Below, piece after piece: positions 25,954 through 34,523 of a DNA stretch of 64,000 nt. The notes under the pieces were generated by a model that was not told the DNA's origin, did no database searches, and saw only the letters and a list, made by a program, of their open reading frames with translations. Each line of letters begins with the position of its first letter. Position 1 is the first letter of the stretch. Made by a program: the position numbers and the translations under genes. The DNA lies in contig NZ_LT854639.1 in NCBI RefSeq assembly GCF_900184255.1, forward strand, positions 152,170 through 216,169, given 5' to 3'. Source of the stretch: Haloimpatiens massiliensis. GTDB lineage: Bacteria; Bacillota; Clostridia; Clostridiales; Clostridiaceae.

Positions 25954-25970
25954 TACCTAAGTTATTATAT

Positions 25971-26104
25971 ACAAAGGGGAGTAGCAGAAGCTTAAAAATG
26001 CTTTGAATTGTTCGTCATTACGGCTTAGCCCGGACAATTTACTCTAGGAATTGAGTTTGCAAGACCTTTGTCCTAATATTCTTTAGGACAAAGGTCTTTT
26101 TATT
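25971..26104 (+). ncRNA. yybP-ykoY manganese riboswitch with terminator
   Basis: The 5' core ACAAAGGGGAGTAGC and the 3' core TTGCAAGACCTTTG are the conserved ends of the yybP-ykoY aptamer, with a TCGTCATTACGGC-type internal domain. The same 3' strand also forms a perfect terminator (AAGACCTTTGTCC with GGACAAAGGTCTT, then TTTTA, to about 26104). This layout is a transcriptional ON switch: Mn2+ binding keeps the aptamer paired and prevents termination. It precedes a P-type cation ATPase, a known target class. Confidence 0.9.
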
Positions 26105-26183
26105 TATTATATTTCTTTATTCTTTTAAAAATTTATAATAAATTATGCAATTATATTAAATAATATGAAAGAGGTGAATAATA

Positions 26184-28838
26184 ATGTGGTACAAAAAAAG
26201 TAAAGAGGAGACCATAGAAGCTTTAAATGTAAGAATTTCCACTGGTCTTTCTTCAGAAGAAGTAAAAAGAAGGAAGGAAAAATATGGTCTAAACCAATTA
26301 GCTACTAAAAAACAAAAAAGTCTCTTTAAAATGGTATTTGAACAACTAAATGATATACTAATATACATACTTCTAGCTGCCGCTGTAGCTTCAGGCTTTT
26401 TAGGGGAAATAAGTGATTCTATTATAATAGGAATAGTTATAATAATTAATGCAGTCGTAGGAGTTATTCAAGAATCAAAAGCTGAAAAAGCTCTTGAAGC
26501 CCTCAAAAAACTTTCCACACCTAAAGCTTTAGTTAAACGTGATGGTGAAGTAAAAGAAATTTCCTCAACAGAAGTTGTACCAGGAGACGTAGTAGTACTT
26601 GATGCTGGTAGATTCATACCTTGCGACTTAAGGCTTATAGAAACCGCAAACCTTAAAGTTGAAGAATCTGCCCTTACAGGAGAATCTGTTCCTGTAGATA
26701 AAAATGCAGACCTTTTATTAAATGAAGATGTACCTTTAGGTGACCAAAAAAACTCAGCCTTTATGTCCACACTTGTAACCTATGGTAGAGGTCTTGGAAT
26801 AGCTATAGGAACTGGAATGAACACTGAAATAGGTAAAATAGCAAAAATGCTTGATGAAAGTGAAAATGAACAAACCCCTCTACAAAAGAAACTTGAACAA
26901 TTAGGAAAAATCTTAGGTATAGGAGCTCTAGTTGTATGTGGAGTTATGTTTTTTGTAGGATTACTTCAAAAAAGACCTGCATTTGAAATGTTTTTAACTT
27001 CTATAAGTTTAGCTGTAGCAGCTATTCCAGAAGGATTACCTGCTATAGTTACTATTGTTCTGGCTATGGGCGTTCAAAAGATGATAAAGAGAAATGCCAT
27101 AGTTAGAAAATTACCTGCAGTAGAAACCCTAGGTTCAGTAAATATAGTTTGTTCAGATAAAACTGGTACTTTAACTCAAAATAAAATGACCGTTACAAAA
27201 TTCTTTGCAGACGATTCATTGTATAATATTGAAGATTTAAATCCAGAAAATCCTGTACAAAAACTTCTTATGGAAAATTTAATTTTATGTAATGATGCCA
27301 CTTTTTCTGTTGAGTCAGAAACAGGCGATCCTACAGAAATAGCATTACTAGCTGCAGGAAATAAATTCAATATACTTAAAGAAGATTTAGAAGCTTCTCA
27401 TACAAGAGTAAATGAAATTCCTTTTGATTCAGATAGGAAATTAATGACCACTGTAAATAAATACGGAGATAAATATTATGTAATGACTAAAGGTGCTATA
27501 GATAATCTACTTAATATAATAGATAAAGCCTATATAAATGGAGAATTTGTAACTCTTACTGAAGATCTTAAAAACCAAATAATAAAAGCTTCATATGCTA
27601 TGTCTGAGGATGCCTTAAGAGTTCTAGGAGCTGCTTATAAAATTATAGATTCTCCTGATATATCTATAGAAGATTTAGAAAAAGATTTAACGTTCATAGG
27701 TCTTGTAGGAATGATTGACCCTCCTAGACTAGAAGTTAAGGATTCCATTTCTTTATGTAAAAGCGCAGGTATTAAAACTATAATGATAACTGGAGACCAT
27801 AAAAAGACTGCTTTTGCCATAGCTAAAGAATTAGATATAGCTACAGATGAAAATGAGGCTATATCCGGTATGGAATTAGATAAATTATCTCAAGAAGAAT
27901 TAAATAATAAAGTAGACAATTTAAGAGTATTTGCAAGGGTTTCACCAGAACACAAAGTTATGATAGTAAAAGCCTTTAAGTCTAAGGGAAATATAGTTTC
28001 CATGACTGGTGATGGTGTAAATGATGCCCCTTCTTTAAAATCTGCTGACATAGGTGTTGCTATGGGTATAACTGGTACCGACGTTGCAAAAGGTGCTGCT
28101 GACATGGTACTTACAGATGATAACTTCTCTACTATAGTTAAAGCCATTGAAGAAGGTAGAAATATATTTAATAACATTAAAAAATCTATATTATTCCTAC
28201 TTTCATGTAATATAGGTGAGATAATAAGTATTTTCCTTTCCGTGCTTTTAAAATGGCCTACTCCACTTATACCAATACACATTTTGTGGGTTAACCTTAT
28301 AACTGACACACTACCAGCTCTTTCTCTTGGTGTTGACCCTGGTGATCCTGGAGTTATGGATTCAAAACCTAGAAATCCAAAGGACAGCTTGTTTAAGGGT
28401 TCTATTGTAAGTTTAATAGGGAATGGAATACTTATAGGATTATTAACCTTAGCTGCTTTTGTAGTTGGAGTTAAAGTTTACACTAAATCTAGTGTCTTAT
28501 TCCCATTATTACCAGATGTTATTGATGCTGATGCACTAGAACATGCTCAAACTATGGCTTTTGTTGTTTTAAGTGTATCTCAATTAGTTCACTCATTAAA
28601 TATGAGAAATGAAACTAAATCCATATTCCAAATAGGATTCTTTACAAATAAACTTTTAATAGGTTCAATACTTATAGGTATATTCCTACAAGATGTTATA
28701 ATAACTGTTCCTTTCCTAGCTAATATATTTAAAGTACATGATCTTAATGCTAAAGATTGGCTATTTGTATCCATACTAAGTTTAATACCTCTACTAATTA
28801 ATGAAATAGCAAAAGCCATTAAAAAAGCTAGAAAGTAA
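26184..28838 (+). CDS. P-type cation ATPase, type IIA-like (Mn2+/Ca2+ export)
   Basis: 884 residues. N-terminal cation-ATPase domain LSSEEVKRRKEKYGLNQL, actuator motif ALTGESVPVDK, ion-site helix AAIPEGLPAIVT, phosphorylation site CSDKTGTLTQNK near 345, hinge MTGDGVNDAPSLK, and helix 6 LWVNLITDTLPAL with the N-x-x-T-D ion ligands. These mark the SERCA/YloB group that moves Ca2+ or Mn2+ out of the cytoplasm. The Mn riboswitch directly upstream argues for Mn2+ efflux when internal Mn is high. The start follows AAGAGGTG. Monocistronic. Confidence 0.95.
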   Translation: MWYKKSKEETIEALNVRISTGLSSEEVKRRKEKYGLNQLATKKQKSLFKMVFEQLNDILIYILLAAAVASGFLGEISDSIIIGIVIIINAVVGVIQESKAEKALEALKKLSTPKALVKRDGEVKEISSTEVVPGDVVVLDAGRFIPCDLRLIETANLKVEESALTGESVPVDKNADLLLNEDVPLGDQKNSAFMSTLVTYGRGLGIAIGTGMNTEIGKIAKMLDESENEQTPLQKKLEQLGKILGIGALVVCGVMFFVGLLQKRPAFEMFLTSISLAVAAIPEGLPAIVTIVLAMGVQKMIKRNAIVRKLPAVETLGSVNIVCSDKTGTLTQNKMTVTKFFADDSLYNIEDLNPENPVQKLLMENLILCNDATFSVESETGDPTEIALLAAGNKFNILKEDLEASHTRVNEIPFDSDRKLMTTVNKYGDKYYVMTKGAIDNLLNIIDKAYINGEFVTLTEDLKNQIIKASYAMSEDALRVLGAAYKIIDSPDISIEDLEKDLTFIGLVGMIDPPRLEVKDSISLCKSAGIKTIMITGDHKKTAFAIAKELDIATDENEAISGMELDKLSQEELNNKVDNLRVFARVSPEHKVMIVKAFKSKGNIVSMTGDGVNDAPSLKSADIGVAMGITGTDVAKGAADMVLTDDNFSTIVKAIEEGRNIFNNIKKSILFLLSCNIGEIISIFLSVLLKWPTPLIPIHILWVNLITDTLPALSLGVDPGDPGVMDSKPRNPKDSLFKGSIVSLIGNGILIGLLTLAAFVVGVKVYTKSSVLFPLLPDVIDADALEHAQTMAFVVLSVSQLVHSLNMRNETKSIFQIGFFTNKLLIGSILIGIFLQDVIITVPFLANIFKVHDLNAKDWLFVSILSLIPLLINEIAKAIKKARK

Positions 28839-28925
28839 TATGTACCAAATAATAAATATAAAAGAACAACTATTAAATAACAAATATAATAAATACCAAA
28901 TCTCAAAAATCAAAGATAATTAATA

Positions 28926-29015
28926 AACAAAAATAGGAAATATATTTTGCTAAATTCACTAAACATCACTGTACATGTTTAAATGCCGTCTTGCACAATA
29001 TATTTCCTATTTTAA
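28926..29015. terminator. Long bidirectional hairpin between the ATPase and msrC
   Basis: AAAATAGGAAATATATTTTG pairs with its complement CAATATATTTCCTATTTTA, with a partly paired interior of about 45 bases. It sits in a convergent gap and has A and T tracts on its two sides. Confidence 0.75.
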
Positions 29016-29087
29016 TTCTTAATTTAATTGTATTTTGACAATTCATAACTATACATTGCCTTCCACCATTTGTCATTCTATAATTTG

Positions 29088-29591
29088 TCAGTTCTCAACT
29101 TTAACTTGTAAAATTCCTTCTTCTAGTACCTTTACAAATTTCACCAGGTATTCTTCCTCTAAATCTCGAAACCTATTGAATTCTGGGCTATCTATATCTA
29201 GAACTCCAAATACTTCATTATTTTTCATTATAGGAATTACTATCTCTGAATTACTTTGGCAATCACAAGCTATGTGTCCAGGAAATTTGTGTACATCTTC
29301 TACTCTTACAACTCTTTTTTCTTTCACTGCTGTACCACATACCCCCTTACCAACTTTTATTCTATTACATGCAGGTCTTCCTTGAAATGGTCCTAAAACT
29401 AACTCTCCATTTCTCATTATGTAAAATCCCGCCCAGTTTATTCTATCTAATATAACATTAATTATAGCTGAAGCATTAGATAAGTTAGCTATTAAATCCT
29501 TTTCTGAACTAATTTGTCCCTTTAATAACATAACCATATATTTATATTTCTGTTCCAAAGTCATTTTTTCGATTCCATCTAATTTAAACAT
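29088..29591 (-). CDS. msrC: Free methionine-(R)-sulfoxide reductase (GAF domain)
   Basis: 167 residues, one GAF domain. The fRMsr family reduces free L-methionine-(R)-sulfoxide with thioredoxin. Three catalytic/resolving cysteines are in place: GRPACNRIKVGKGVCGTAV and HIACDCQSNSEIVIPI. GVLDIDSPEFNRF is also typical. The ATG follows AAGGAGGTCACAGCA. In an anaerobe it would serve oxygen-stress repair. It is monocistronic, with a repeat-rich gap upstream. Confidence 0.94.
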   Translation of the reverse strand: MFKLDGIEKMTLEQKYKYMVMLLKGQISSEKDLIANLSNASAIINVILDRINWAGFYIMRNGELVLGPFQGRPACNRIKVGKGVCGTAVKEKRVVRVEDVHKFPGHIACDCQSNSEIVIPIMKNNEVFGVLDIDSPEFNRFRDLEEEYLVKFVKVLEEGILQVKVEN

Positions 29592-29607
29592 TGCTGTGAC
29601 CTCCTTA

Positions 29608-29661
29608 TAGTGAACTCTCCCTCCACTTGCCTATGCTGAAGTGAGGGGTTCTTGATTAAAA
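29608..29661. repeat. Short repeat shared with 6722-6775
   Basis: TAGTGAACTCTCCCTCCACTTG and TTCTTGATTAAAAT match the earlier copy. The centre forms a hairpin, CCTCCACTT against AAGTGAGG. It lies directly beside R2 copy D, just upstream of the msrC ribosome site. Confidence 0.6.
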
Positions 29662-29678
29662 TAATTGCAAATAATCAT

Positions 29679-30153
29679 ATGATTATACCACAAAAAGCAT
29701 TAGGTACATGAAAATAAATAACAAGTCAAAAATGCTGGTATATTTTGTGTCAGACAAGGAAGCAGGTTCCGCCGCTAGTAGAACTATCGGTTGGTTCTGT
29801 TGACGCAGTATGACGCAAAATAGACTAGCATACTGACTTGTCATTTATTTGAATGTGCCTTACATTACCTGAATTATGAAATTTTTCTGGAATGACTTTC
29901 ATAAGAAGCGAAGGAACTGTTTAAATTTAATTTTAGAAATTCTTCTTTTAGACATATAAAATTATCGTAAGTCTGGCAAGAACGCCAGGCTAGCGAACCT
30001 GAGGCAAGACGCTGAATGTGAGCGTTAGATAATTTTATATGGCTAAAAGATTAGGATTTCTTAAATTAAATTTATTGTTCCTAGCTTTTATGAAAGTCAT
30101 GAAGGAGAAATTTCATAATTGCCTCACATTATACCTTATTGTAGGTTAATCAT
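29679..30153. repeat. R2 palindromic repeat, copy D, interrupted by R1
   Basis: The R2 tips ATGATTATACCAC and TAGGTTAATCAT are at the two ends, but the left arm is split after CAAAAAGCATTA by a complete R1 element. Without that insert it would be about 315 bp like copies A, B and E. Confidence 0.93.
29703..29860. mobile_element. R1 MITE, copy 5, inserted in R2 copy D
   Basis: A complete R1 element. Intact R2 copies read AAAGCATTACATTACC at this place. Here the sequence reads AAAGCATTA, then R1, then TACATTACC, so the TA is present on both sides. A TA target duplication is the mark of IS630/Tc1/mariner-type transposition. It has no coding capacity, so it would have been moved by a transposase encoded elsewhere. 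Confidence 0.92.
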
Positions 30154-30176
30154 CATATAAACTTTCATATAAAATA

Positions 30177-30680
30177 CTAAATTCTGTATTCACAACTAAG
30201 CTCCACATAGTGCTGTGCTGACTTTTTAATACTATCTATTTCCTCTTCTGTAAGTTCTCTTACTACTTTTGCAGGCACTCCCATACATAAAACTCCTGAG
30301 GGTATTTTTTTATTTTGAGTTACTAAACTTCCAGCTCCTATTATAGTATTTTCACCTATTTCAGCTCCATTCAATATAATAGCTCCCATTCCCACCAAAA
30401 CATTATTTTTTACTGTACATCCATGAACTATAGCTCTGTGGCCTACAGTAACTCCGTCACCTAATGTACAGGGTTTATCCATATCCACATGAACTACAGA
30501 ATTATCCTGTATGTTTGTGTTCTTTCCTATATAAATTTTATTAGTATCACCTCTTAAAACCGCTCCATACCATATATTAGCTCCCGTTTCCAAGGTCACA
30601 TCACCTATTATATCTGCAGAAGTAGCTATAAAAGTTTTCTCATTTATATTAGGATTTTTGCCCTTAAAATTAGTTAACAT
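30177..30680 (-). CDS. Gamma-carbonic-anhydrase-like hexapeptide-repeat protein
   Basis: 167 residues of left-handed beta-helix hexapeptide repeats (IGDVTLETGANIWYGAVLRG, LGDGVTVGHRAIVHGCTVK, IGENTIIGAGSLV). The three metal-ligand His candidates are in SVVHVDMD, VGHRAIVHG. It belongs to the YrdA/PaaY/CaiE-like group related to gamma carbonic anhydrase; members are metal-binding trimers whose physiological substrate is often unknown. The start follows AGGAGAGGTG. It is co-oriented with msrC but is separated from it by about 585 bp of repeats. Confidence 0.92.
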   Translation of the reverse strand: MLTNFKGKNPNINEKTFIATSADIIGDVTLETGANIWYGAVLRGDTNKIYIGKNTNIQDNSVVHVDMDKPCTLGDGVTVGHRAIVHGCTVKNNVLVGMGAIILNGAEIGENTIIGAGSLVTQNKKIPSGVLCMGVPAKVVRELTEEEIDSIKKSAQHYVELSCEYRI

Positions 30681-30771
30681 ATATATTCACCTCTCCTAAA
30701 ATCTTTTAATTAATTCTAATATATATATAAATCTTTTACAAGGCGCTTATATATATCTTCCAACAATATTA

Positions 30772-30809
30772 AAACTAGGGCATAACCTGTAAAGTAAATA
30801 CCCTAGTTT
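30772..30809 (-). terminator. Terminator of the APC carrier gene
   Basis: AAACTAGGG pairs with CCCTAGTTT across a 20-base loop. On the minus strand TTTTAATATT follows. Confidence 0.7.
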
Positions 30810-30822
30810 ATAAATTAACTTT

Positions 30823-32178
30823 TTAATAATCAGTAATCATTGGATCTGCTGCTTCGTTTATTCTTTTTTTCTTTTTTACATAAGCGTAGAAAGGAATTCC
30901 CATAACTGCAAGTAATAATCCATATAAACATACTTCAACACCTGATCCCGCCATAGCCCAAAAGGCATATATCAATCCTAAACATGGTGTTATACACTTT
31001 TTAATAACCGTAATTATATCTATTTCCTTATTTTCTCTGAATATTAACTTTATTTCTGACGCTGCTGCAAAGGCATAAACAGGAAGATATGCCACTGTAG
31101 CCAATAACATTATAAAATTAAACGCTGAAAGCATAGACTTTGTGTAATTCATAAGCAAAAGTACATTTGTAAGTACAGACCCTATTATTAAAGAAGCATA
31201 TGGTGTATTGTATTTTGGATGAACTTTTGCAAATACTTTTGGAAATATTCCTCCCTCACCTGCTGCATAGGAAACACGAGCTGTTGCAAAAATCCAACCT
31301 GTAGTAGTGCCAATAACACTTATAATAGAAGCTATTAATATAAATTTAGTAATGCCGCTACCTAAAAATCTAGAAAATATTTCTATAATAGGTGCTGAAC
31401 TTTTAGCTAATTGTTCTTGTGGTACAGCTCCCATAGCACATACACTTATAAGCATATATACAATTATAGCTATTACAATCCCTAAAATAGTACTTAACTT
31501 AATATTTCTCTCTGGATTTCTTATTTCACCTGCTGCTACAGAAGCACTTTCAAAGCCTGTAAATGCCCAAAGTGTACACACCATAGCTGCTGGCAAAGTA
31601 CTAATTCCTTTTCCAGTTGGAAAAGCTGGTGCTAAAAATTGCGGATTAAAATAGCATGCAGTTACAACTATAAATCCAAAAAATAAAGCTATTTTAAATA
31701 TAGTAATGGCCGTTTGAATGACACTAGCCTCTTTAACTCCGATTATATTTATTATAGTAAATATCCATAAAATGCTACTGGTATATACAAAGGATAAAAA
31801 TGGACTTCCTGATATTGATGGTATTAAAGCTCCAGTATAACTAGCCACAGATGTTATTATAGCCGCATTTCCTATCCAAGAAGCATTCCAATATAACCAT
31901 GCATTTAAAAATCCAACAAAATCTCCAAAAGCCTCTTTAGGGTACTCATAAGGTCCTCCTGTTTTAGTTATTTTAGACCCCAAATTTGCATAGGATAAAG
32001 CTAAAAATATAGAACCCATACCTGTTATGGTCCAAGCCATTATAGTAGCACCTGGACCTGTTGTGTTTGCTAAAGTGGCTGGAAGCATAAATATTCCCGA
32101 ACCAATCATATTTCCTGCCACTAACATGGTAGCAGTTAAAAGGCCCATTTGTTTTTTAAGTGATATTTCCCTTTTCAT
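30823..32178 (-). CDS. APC superfamily amino acid/polyamine antiporter
   Basis: 451 residues with 12 membrane helices. The substrate loop GNMIGSGIFMLPATLANTTG and AFTGFESASVAAGEIRNPER are characteristic of the basic amino acid/polyamine antiporter family that includes AdiC, CadB and PotE. The aromatic and charged residues needed to tell arginine-agmatine from lysine-cadaverine or other exchange cannot be decided by eye. No decarboxylase gene is next to it. The ATG has GGAGG about 14 bases upstream, a long spacing. Confidence 0.88.
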   Translation of the reverse strand: MKREISLKKQMGLLTATMLVAGNMIGSGIFMLPATLANTTGPGATIMAWTITGMGSIFLALSYANLGSKITKTGGPYEYPKEAFGDFVGFLNAWLYWNASWIGNAAIITSVASYTGALIPSISGSPFLSFVYTSSILWIFTIINIIGVKEASVIQTAITIFKIALFFGFIVVTACYFNPQFLAPAFPTGKGISTLPAAMVCTLWAFTGFESASVAAGEIRNPERNIKLSTILGIVIAIIVYMLISVCAMGAVPQEQLAKSSAPIIEIFSRFLGSGITKFILIASIISVIGTTTGWIFATARVSYAAGEGGIFPKVFAKVHPKYNTPYASLIIGSVLTNVLLLMNYTKSMLSAFNFIMLLATVAYLPVYAFAAASEIKLIFRENKEIDIITVIKKCITPCLGLIYAFWAMAGSGVEVCLYGLLLAVMGIPFYAYVKKKKRINEAADPMITDY

Positions 32179-32295
32179 CTTTAGTTTATCTACCTCCGCA
32201 TTTAAAAATTAACATGCTAAATTTATCACAGTAAAGTACCCTATGTCAATAAAAAATGCATAATTTATCATTAAAACTTATAATTATAATTTTTA

Positions 32296-32400
32296 GATAA
32301 GTAATGTACGAAGTAAAAGGTAAAAAGTAAGAAGTAAGAGTTAAGGATAAAACTCAAGGAATTTTTTATAATTAATTTGTAAACAAATTCCAAAATAGCT
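32296..32400. repeat. R3 fragment
   Basis: AAGTAAGAAGTAAGAGTTAA, GGATAAAACTCAAGGAATTT and TTATAATTAATTTGTAAA match the left interior of R3. Both tips are missing. Confidence 0.65.
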
Positions 32401-32469
32401 ATACTTCCCCCCTTCCATGAAACTTTAATAAATAATTTTCAATTTTATTTTTATTAAATCTTTATAAAT

Positions 32470-32620
32470 CAGCAGTCTTACGCCAAAAAACTTTTTAAGC
32501 ACTTAAAAAGAAAAGATATAACTACTTCATTTAATGAAACAATTATACCTTTTCCCACTATACCATTTATTTAATTAAAGATTTTCCGTAACATAGTAGA
32601 GGGAAATCCACCTTACCTCT
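32470..32620. repeat. R4 fragment (right half)
   Basis: CTTAAAAAGAAA, a hairpin near 32515-32555 (GATATAACTACTTCATTT with AAACAATTATACCTTTT, imperfect), CCATTTATTTAATTAAAG and TTTTCCGTAACATAGT match the right half of R4 copy 1. It lies between the Rrf2 gene stop and the APC start and sits against the R3 fragment, the same R3-beside-R4 arrangement as at 16.5-17.2 kb. Confidence 0.65.
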
Positions 32621-32632
32621 TACTTAAATTCA

Positions 32633-33061
32633 TTACCTATAACAATTTATATCCGTTTCTTCTTTAAGCTTTTTAAAATTAATTTCTTCCAACTCTTCTA
32701 TGAGCTTTTCTTGAACTCTCATCAATGCATGATGCACTGCACATTTTCCATTTTTGTTTGCATTACATTCCTCTGGAGAATAAGTACATCGATTTATACA
32801 TATAGGACCTTCTACTGCTTCTATAACATCTTTTAAAGTAATATTTTCTGGACTTCTTCCTAAAGAATATCCACCCTTTACACCTCTATAAGATTTAACT
32901 ATACCTGCAGTCTTGAGCTTTCTTAAAAGTTTTAATAAAAATCTCATAGGTATGGATTGATTTTCAGATATAATCCTAGCCTCTAAAATCTTATCTTCTC
33001 CTAATATACTTAAACAAAGTACTGCTCTTATTGCATAATCTGATTCCTGAGTTATATTCAT
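32633..33061 (-). CDS. Rrf2 family transcriptional regulator
   Basis: 142 residues. Winged helix at the N-terminus (MNITQESDYAIRAVLCLSIL, IPMRFLLKLLRKLKTAGIVK, SYRGVKGGYSLGRSPENITL), then a Cys cluster (CINRCTYSPEECNANKNGKC) suited to an Fe-S cluster, as in IscR, NsrR and RsrR. It would sense iron-sulfur, redox or nitric-oxide status. The Cys count and spacing (CxxxC, then two more) differ from classic IscR, so the exact signal is open. The start follows GGGAGTGAAGAA. No iscS/iscU genes are beside it. Confidence 0.92.
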   Translation of the reverse strand: MNITQESDYAIRAVLCLSILGEDKILEARIISENQSIPMRFLLKLLRKLKTAGIVKSYRGVKGGYSLGRSPENITLKDVIEAVEGPICINRCTYSPEECNANKNGKCAVHHALMRVQEKLIEELEEINFKKLKEETDINCYR

Positions 33062-33192
33062 TTCTTCACTCCCACTTTATCCCATAGTGCAGCTACTGCA
33101 ATATTCATTTTTAAAAATAAGAGTTAACAATAGCTATACAAATTCTAAGTTTTCATTGGAATAAAATCTCATCTAAAACTTAAAAAATCTGT

Positions 33193-34227
33193 TTATTTAG
33201 CTGAATTAAAAATCATTTCTATCATAAAATCGTAAAGATCCTTAACTTTATCATTTTTCTCTGGCATTTTTATATCCATCTTTTTATTTAAATCGAAAAG
33301 TACCATATCTATGTCATAAGTTACTTGTGCTCCTTCTAATACTAAATCCATATTAACCTTCTCACTTACAACATAATCGTCTTTTATTCCAAATTGGAAA
33401 GTAGCACCTTTATCTCCTATGATTTTAGGCATTTTATCTACATTTTCCAAGCTCTTTTTATAATCTACTTTTCCTTTTTCATCTTTTACAAGTATTTTAT
33501 CTAGTACTGTTTCTAGTTGAGTTTTTCTCTTTTTATCTGAAAGGAAGGACTTTAAAAATTTCTTAAGCCCTGCATCATCCACTTTTATTTCATATACATC
33601 GACATTTTCTTTTTTACCATTTATATCTATATCTTTTTTACCTTGTTTTGTTAGCATTTTCTTTCCATTTTCTTCTACATAACCTTTTACGAATTCATTT
33701 AATCCTTCTTGTAAATTCGTCATGCTTTCTGTCATACCTTTTATATCCTCTTGAGGCATGGCTCCAGCTTGAGTTCCCATTTCTTTATTCATTTTTTCTA
33801 CAGTATCTTTTCCCATATAGATATATTCTATACTTTTATTAGCTAACTGCATTTGACTTTTTAACTCTTCAGGTAATTTTATAAATATCTTATAATCATC
33901 CTTATCTAAATCTACAGAAGATATCATATTAATGTTTAATTTTTCACCCATAATATTATAATCAACATTCATATCCATCTTTGCATTTTTATCTTTTTCC
34001 GTAACAACCTTTCCGCCTATTTTCATATCTAAATTTTCTAAACCACCTGCAGAAGCCGCTTCTTTTCCTGAAATCTTTACTTTATAATCCCCTTTAAATC
34101 CATAGGATTTTAAATTTGAGTTATTATCAATAGCCTTAAATAACTTATCATTAGCTCCACATCCTCCCAGCAAAAATGTTACTAAAGCTAAAATTAACAT
34201 AGAGCTAACTAACTTTATTTTTTTCAT
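33193..34227 (-). CDS. Lipoprotein, DUF6612/LppX-like
   Basis: 344 residues. A type II signal peptide (MKKIKLVSSMLILALVTFLL) ends in the lipobox LLGGC at about 20-24, so it is lipid-anchored outside the cell membrane. The mature part is Lys-rich with repeated amphipathic beta strands (SYGFKGDYKVKISGKEA, LDMKIGGKVVTEKDKNAKMD) resembling LolA/LppX-like folds that bind hydrophobic ligands; this is inferred. The ATG follows AGGAGG. Divergent from nrdJ, no operon partners. Confidence 0.82.
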   Translation of the reverse strand: MKKIKLVSSMLILALVTFLLGGCGANDKLFKAIDNNSNLKSYGFKGDYKVKISGKEAASAGGLENLDMKIGGKVVTEKDKNAKMDMNVDYNIMGEKLNINMISSVDLDKDDYKIFIKLPEELKSQMQLANKSIEYIYMGKDTVEKMNKEMGTQAGAMPQEDIKGMTESMTNLQEGLNEFVKGYVEENGKKMLTKQGKKDIDINGKKENVDVYEIKVDDAGLKKFLKSFLSDKKRKTQLETVLDKILVKDEKGKVDYKKSLENVDKMPKIIGDKGATFQFGIKDDYVVSEKVNMDLVLEGAQVTYDIDMVLFDLNKKMDIKMPEKNDKVKDLYDFMIEMIFNSAK

Positions 34228-34449
34228 AAAATATTACCTCCTAATTCGTATATAATTATAATTATAACAGAATAACATATAATTACATATATAAATTTAA
34301 ATAATTATTTACATTTTTTTATTTGGGAGGCAAATTATATACTTTAATCCATAAATAATTTAAAAAGAAAAGGTAAAGCTAGAAATTCATAAATAATTCT
34401 ATAAAATAGAAGTCAGATAATTTGAATTTAGGTTATATTTATTTTATAA

Positions 34450-34496
34450 TACAACATGTGGTATAACTTTTTCATACTATTAACTATATATAGTAT
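34450..34496 (+). promoter_or_regulatory. Candidate pair of NrdR boxes upstream of nrdJ
   Basis: TAACTATATATAGTAT (34481-34496) carries the CTATATATAG core of the NrdR consensus (ACA-CWATATATWG-TGT). A weaker match, ATACAACATGTGGTAT, lies with its centre 32 bases upstream, the three-turn spacing typical of NrdR sites. Likely deoxynucleotide-responsive repression of the reductase. Confidence 0.55.
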
Positions 34497-34523
34497 ATAT
34501 TAAGGGTATAGTAAAGATAATAC

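Larger units (their letters stand above)
24917..25970. other. 1-kb AT-rich divergent intergenic region
   Basis: No credible gene. It contains a diverged, inverted R3 copy at 25666-25849, a weak dyad CACACTGGGCCCTAATGTG at about 25127, and long A/T runs. The promoter of the Mn riboswitch lies at its right end. Promoter elements of the MFS gene must be here, but I cannot place them with confidence. Confidence 0.6.

Noticed and set aside
34230..34523. Cobalamin riboswitch upstream of nrdJ
   Set aside because: I looked for the B12-box and found no match; only NrdR-like sites are visible.
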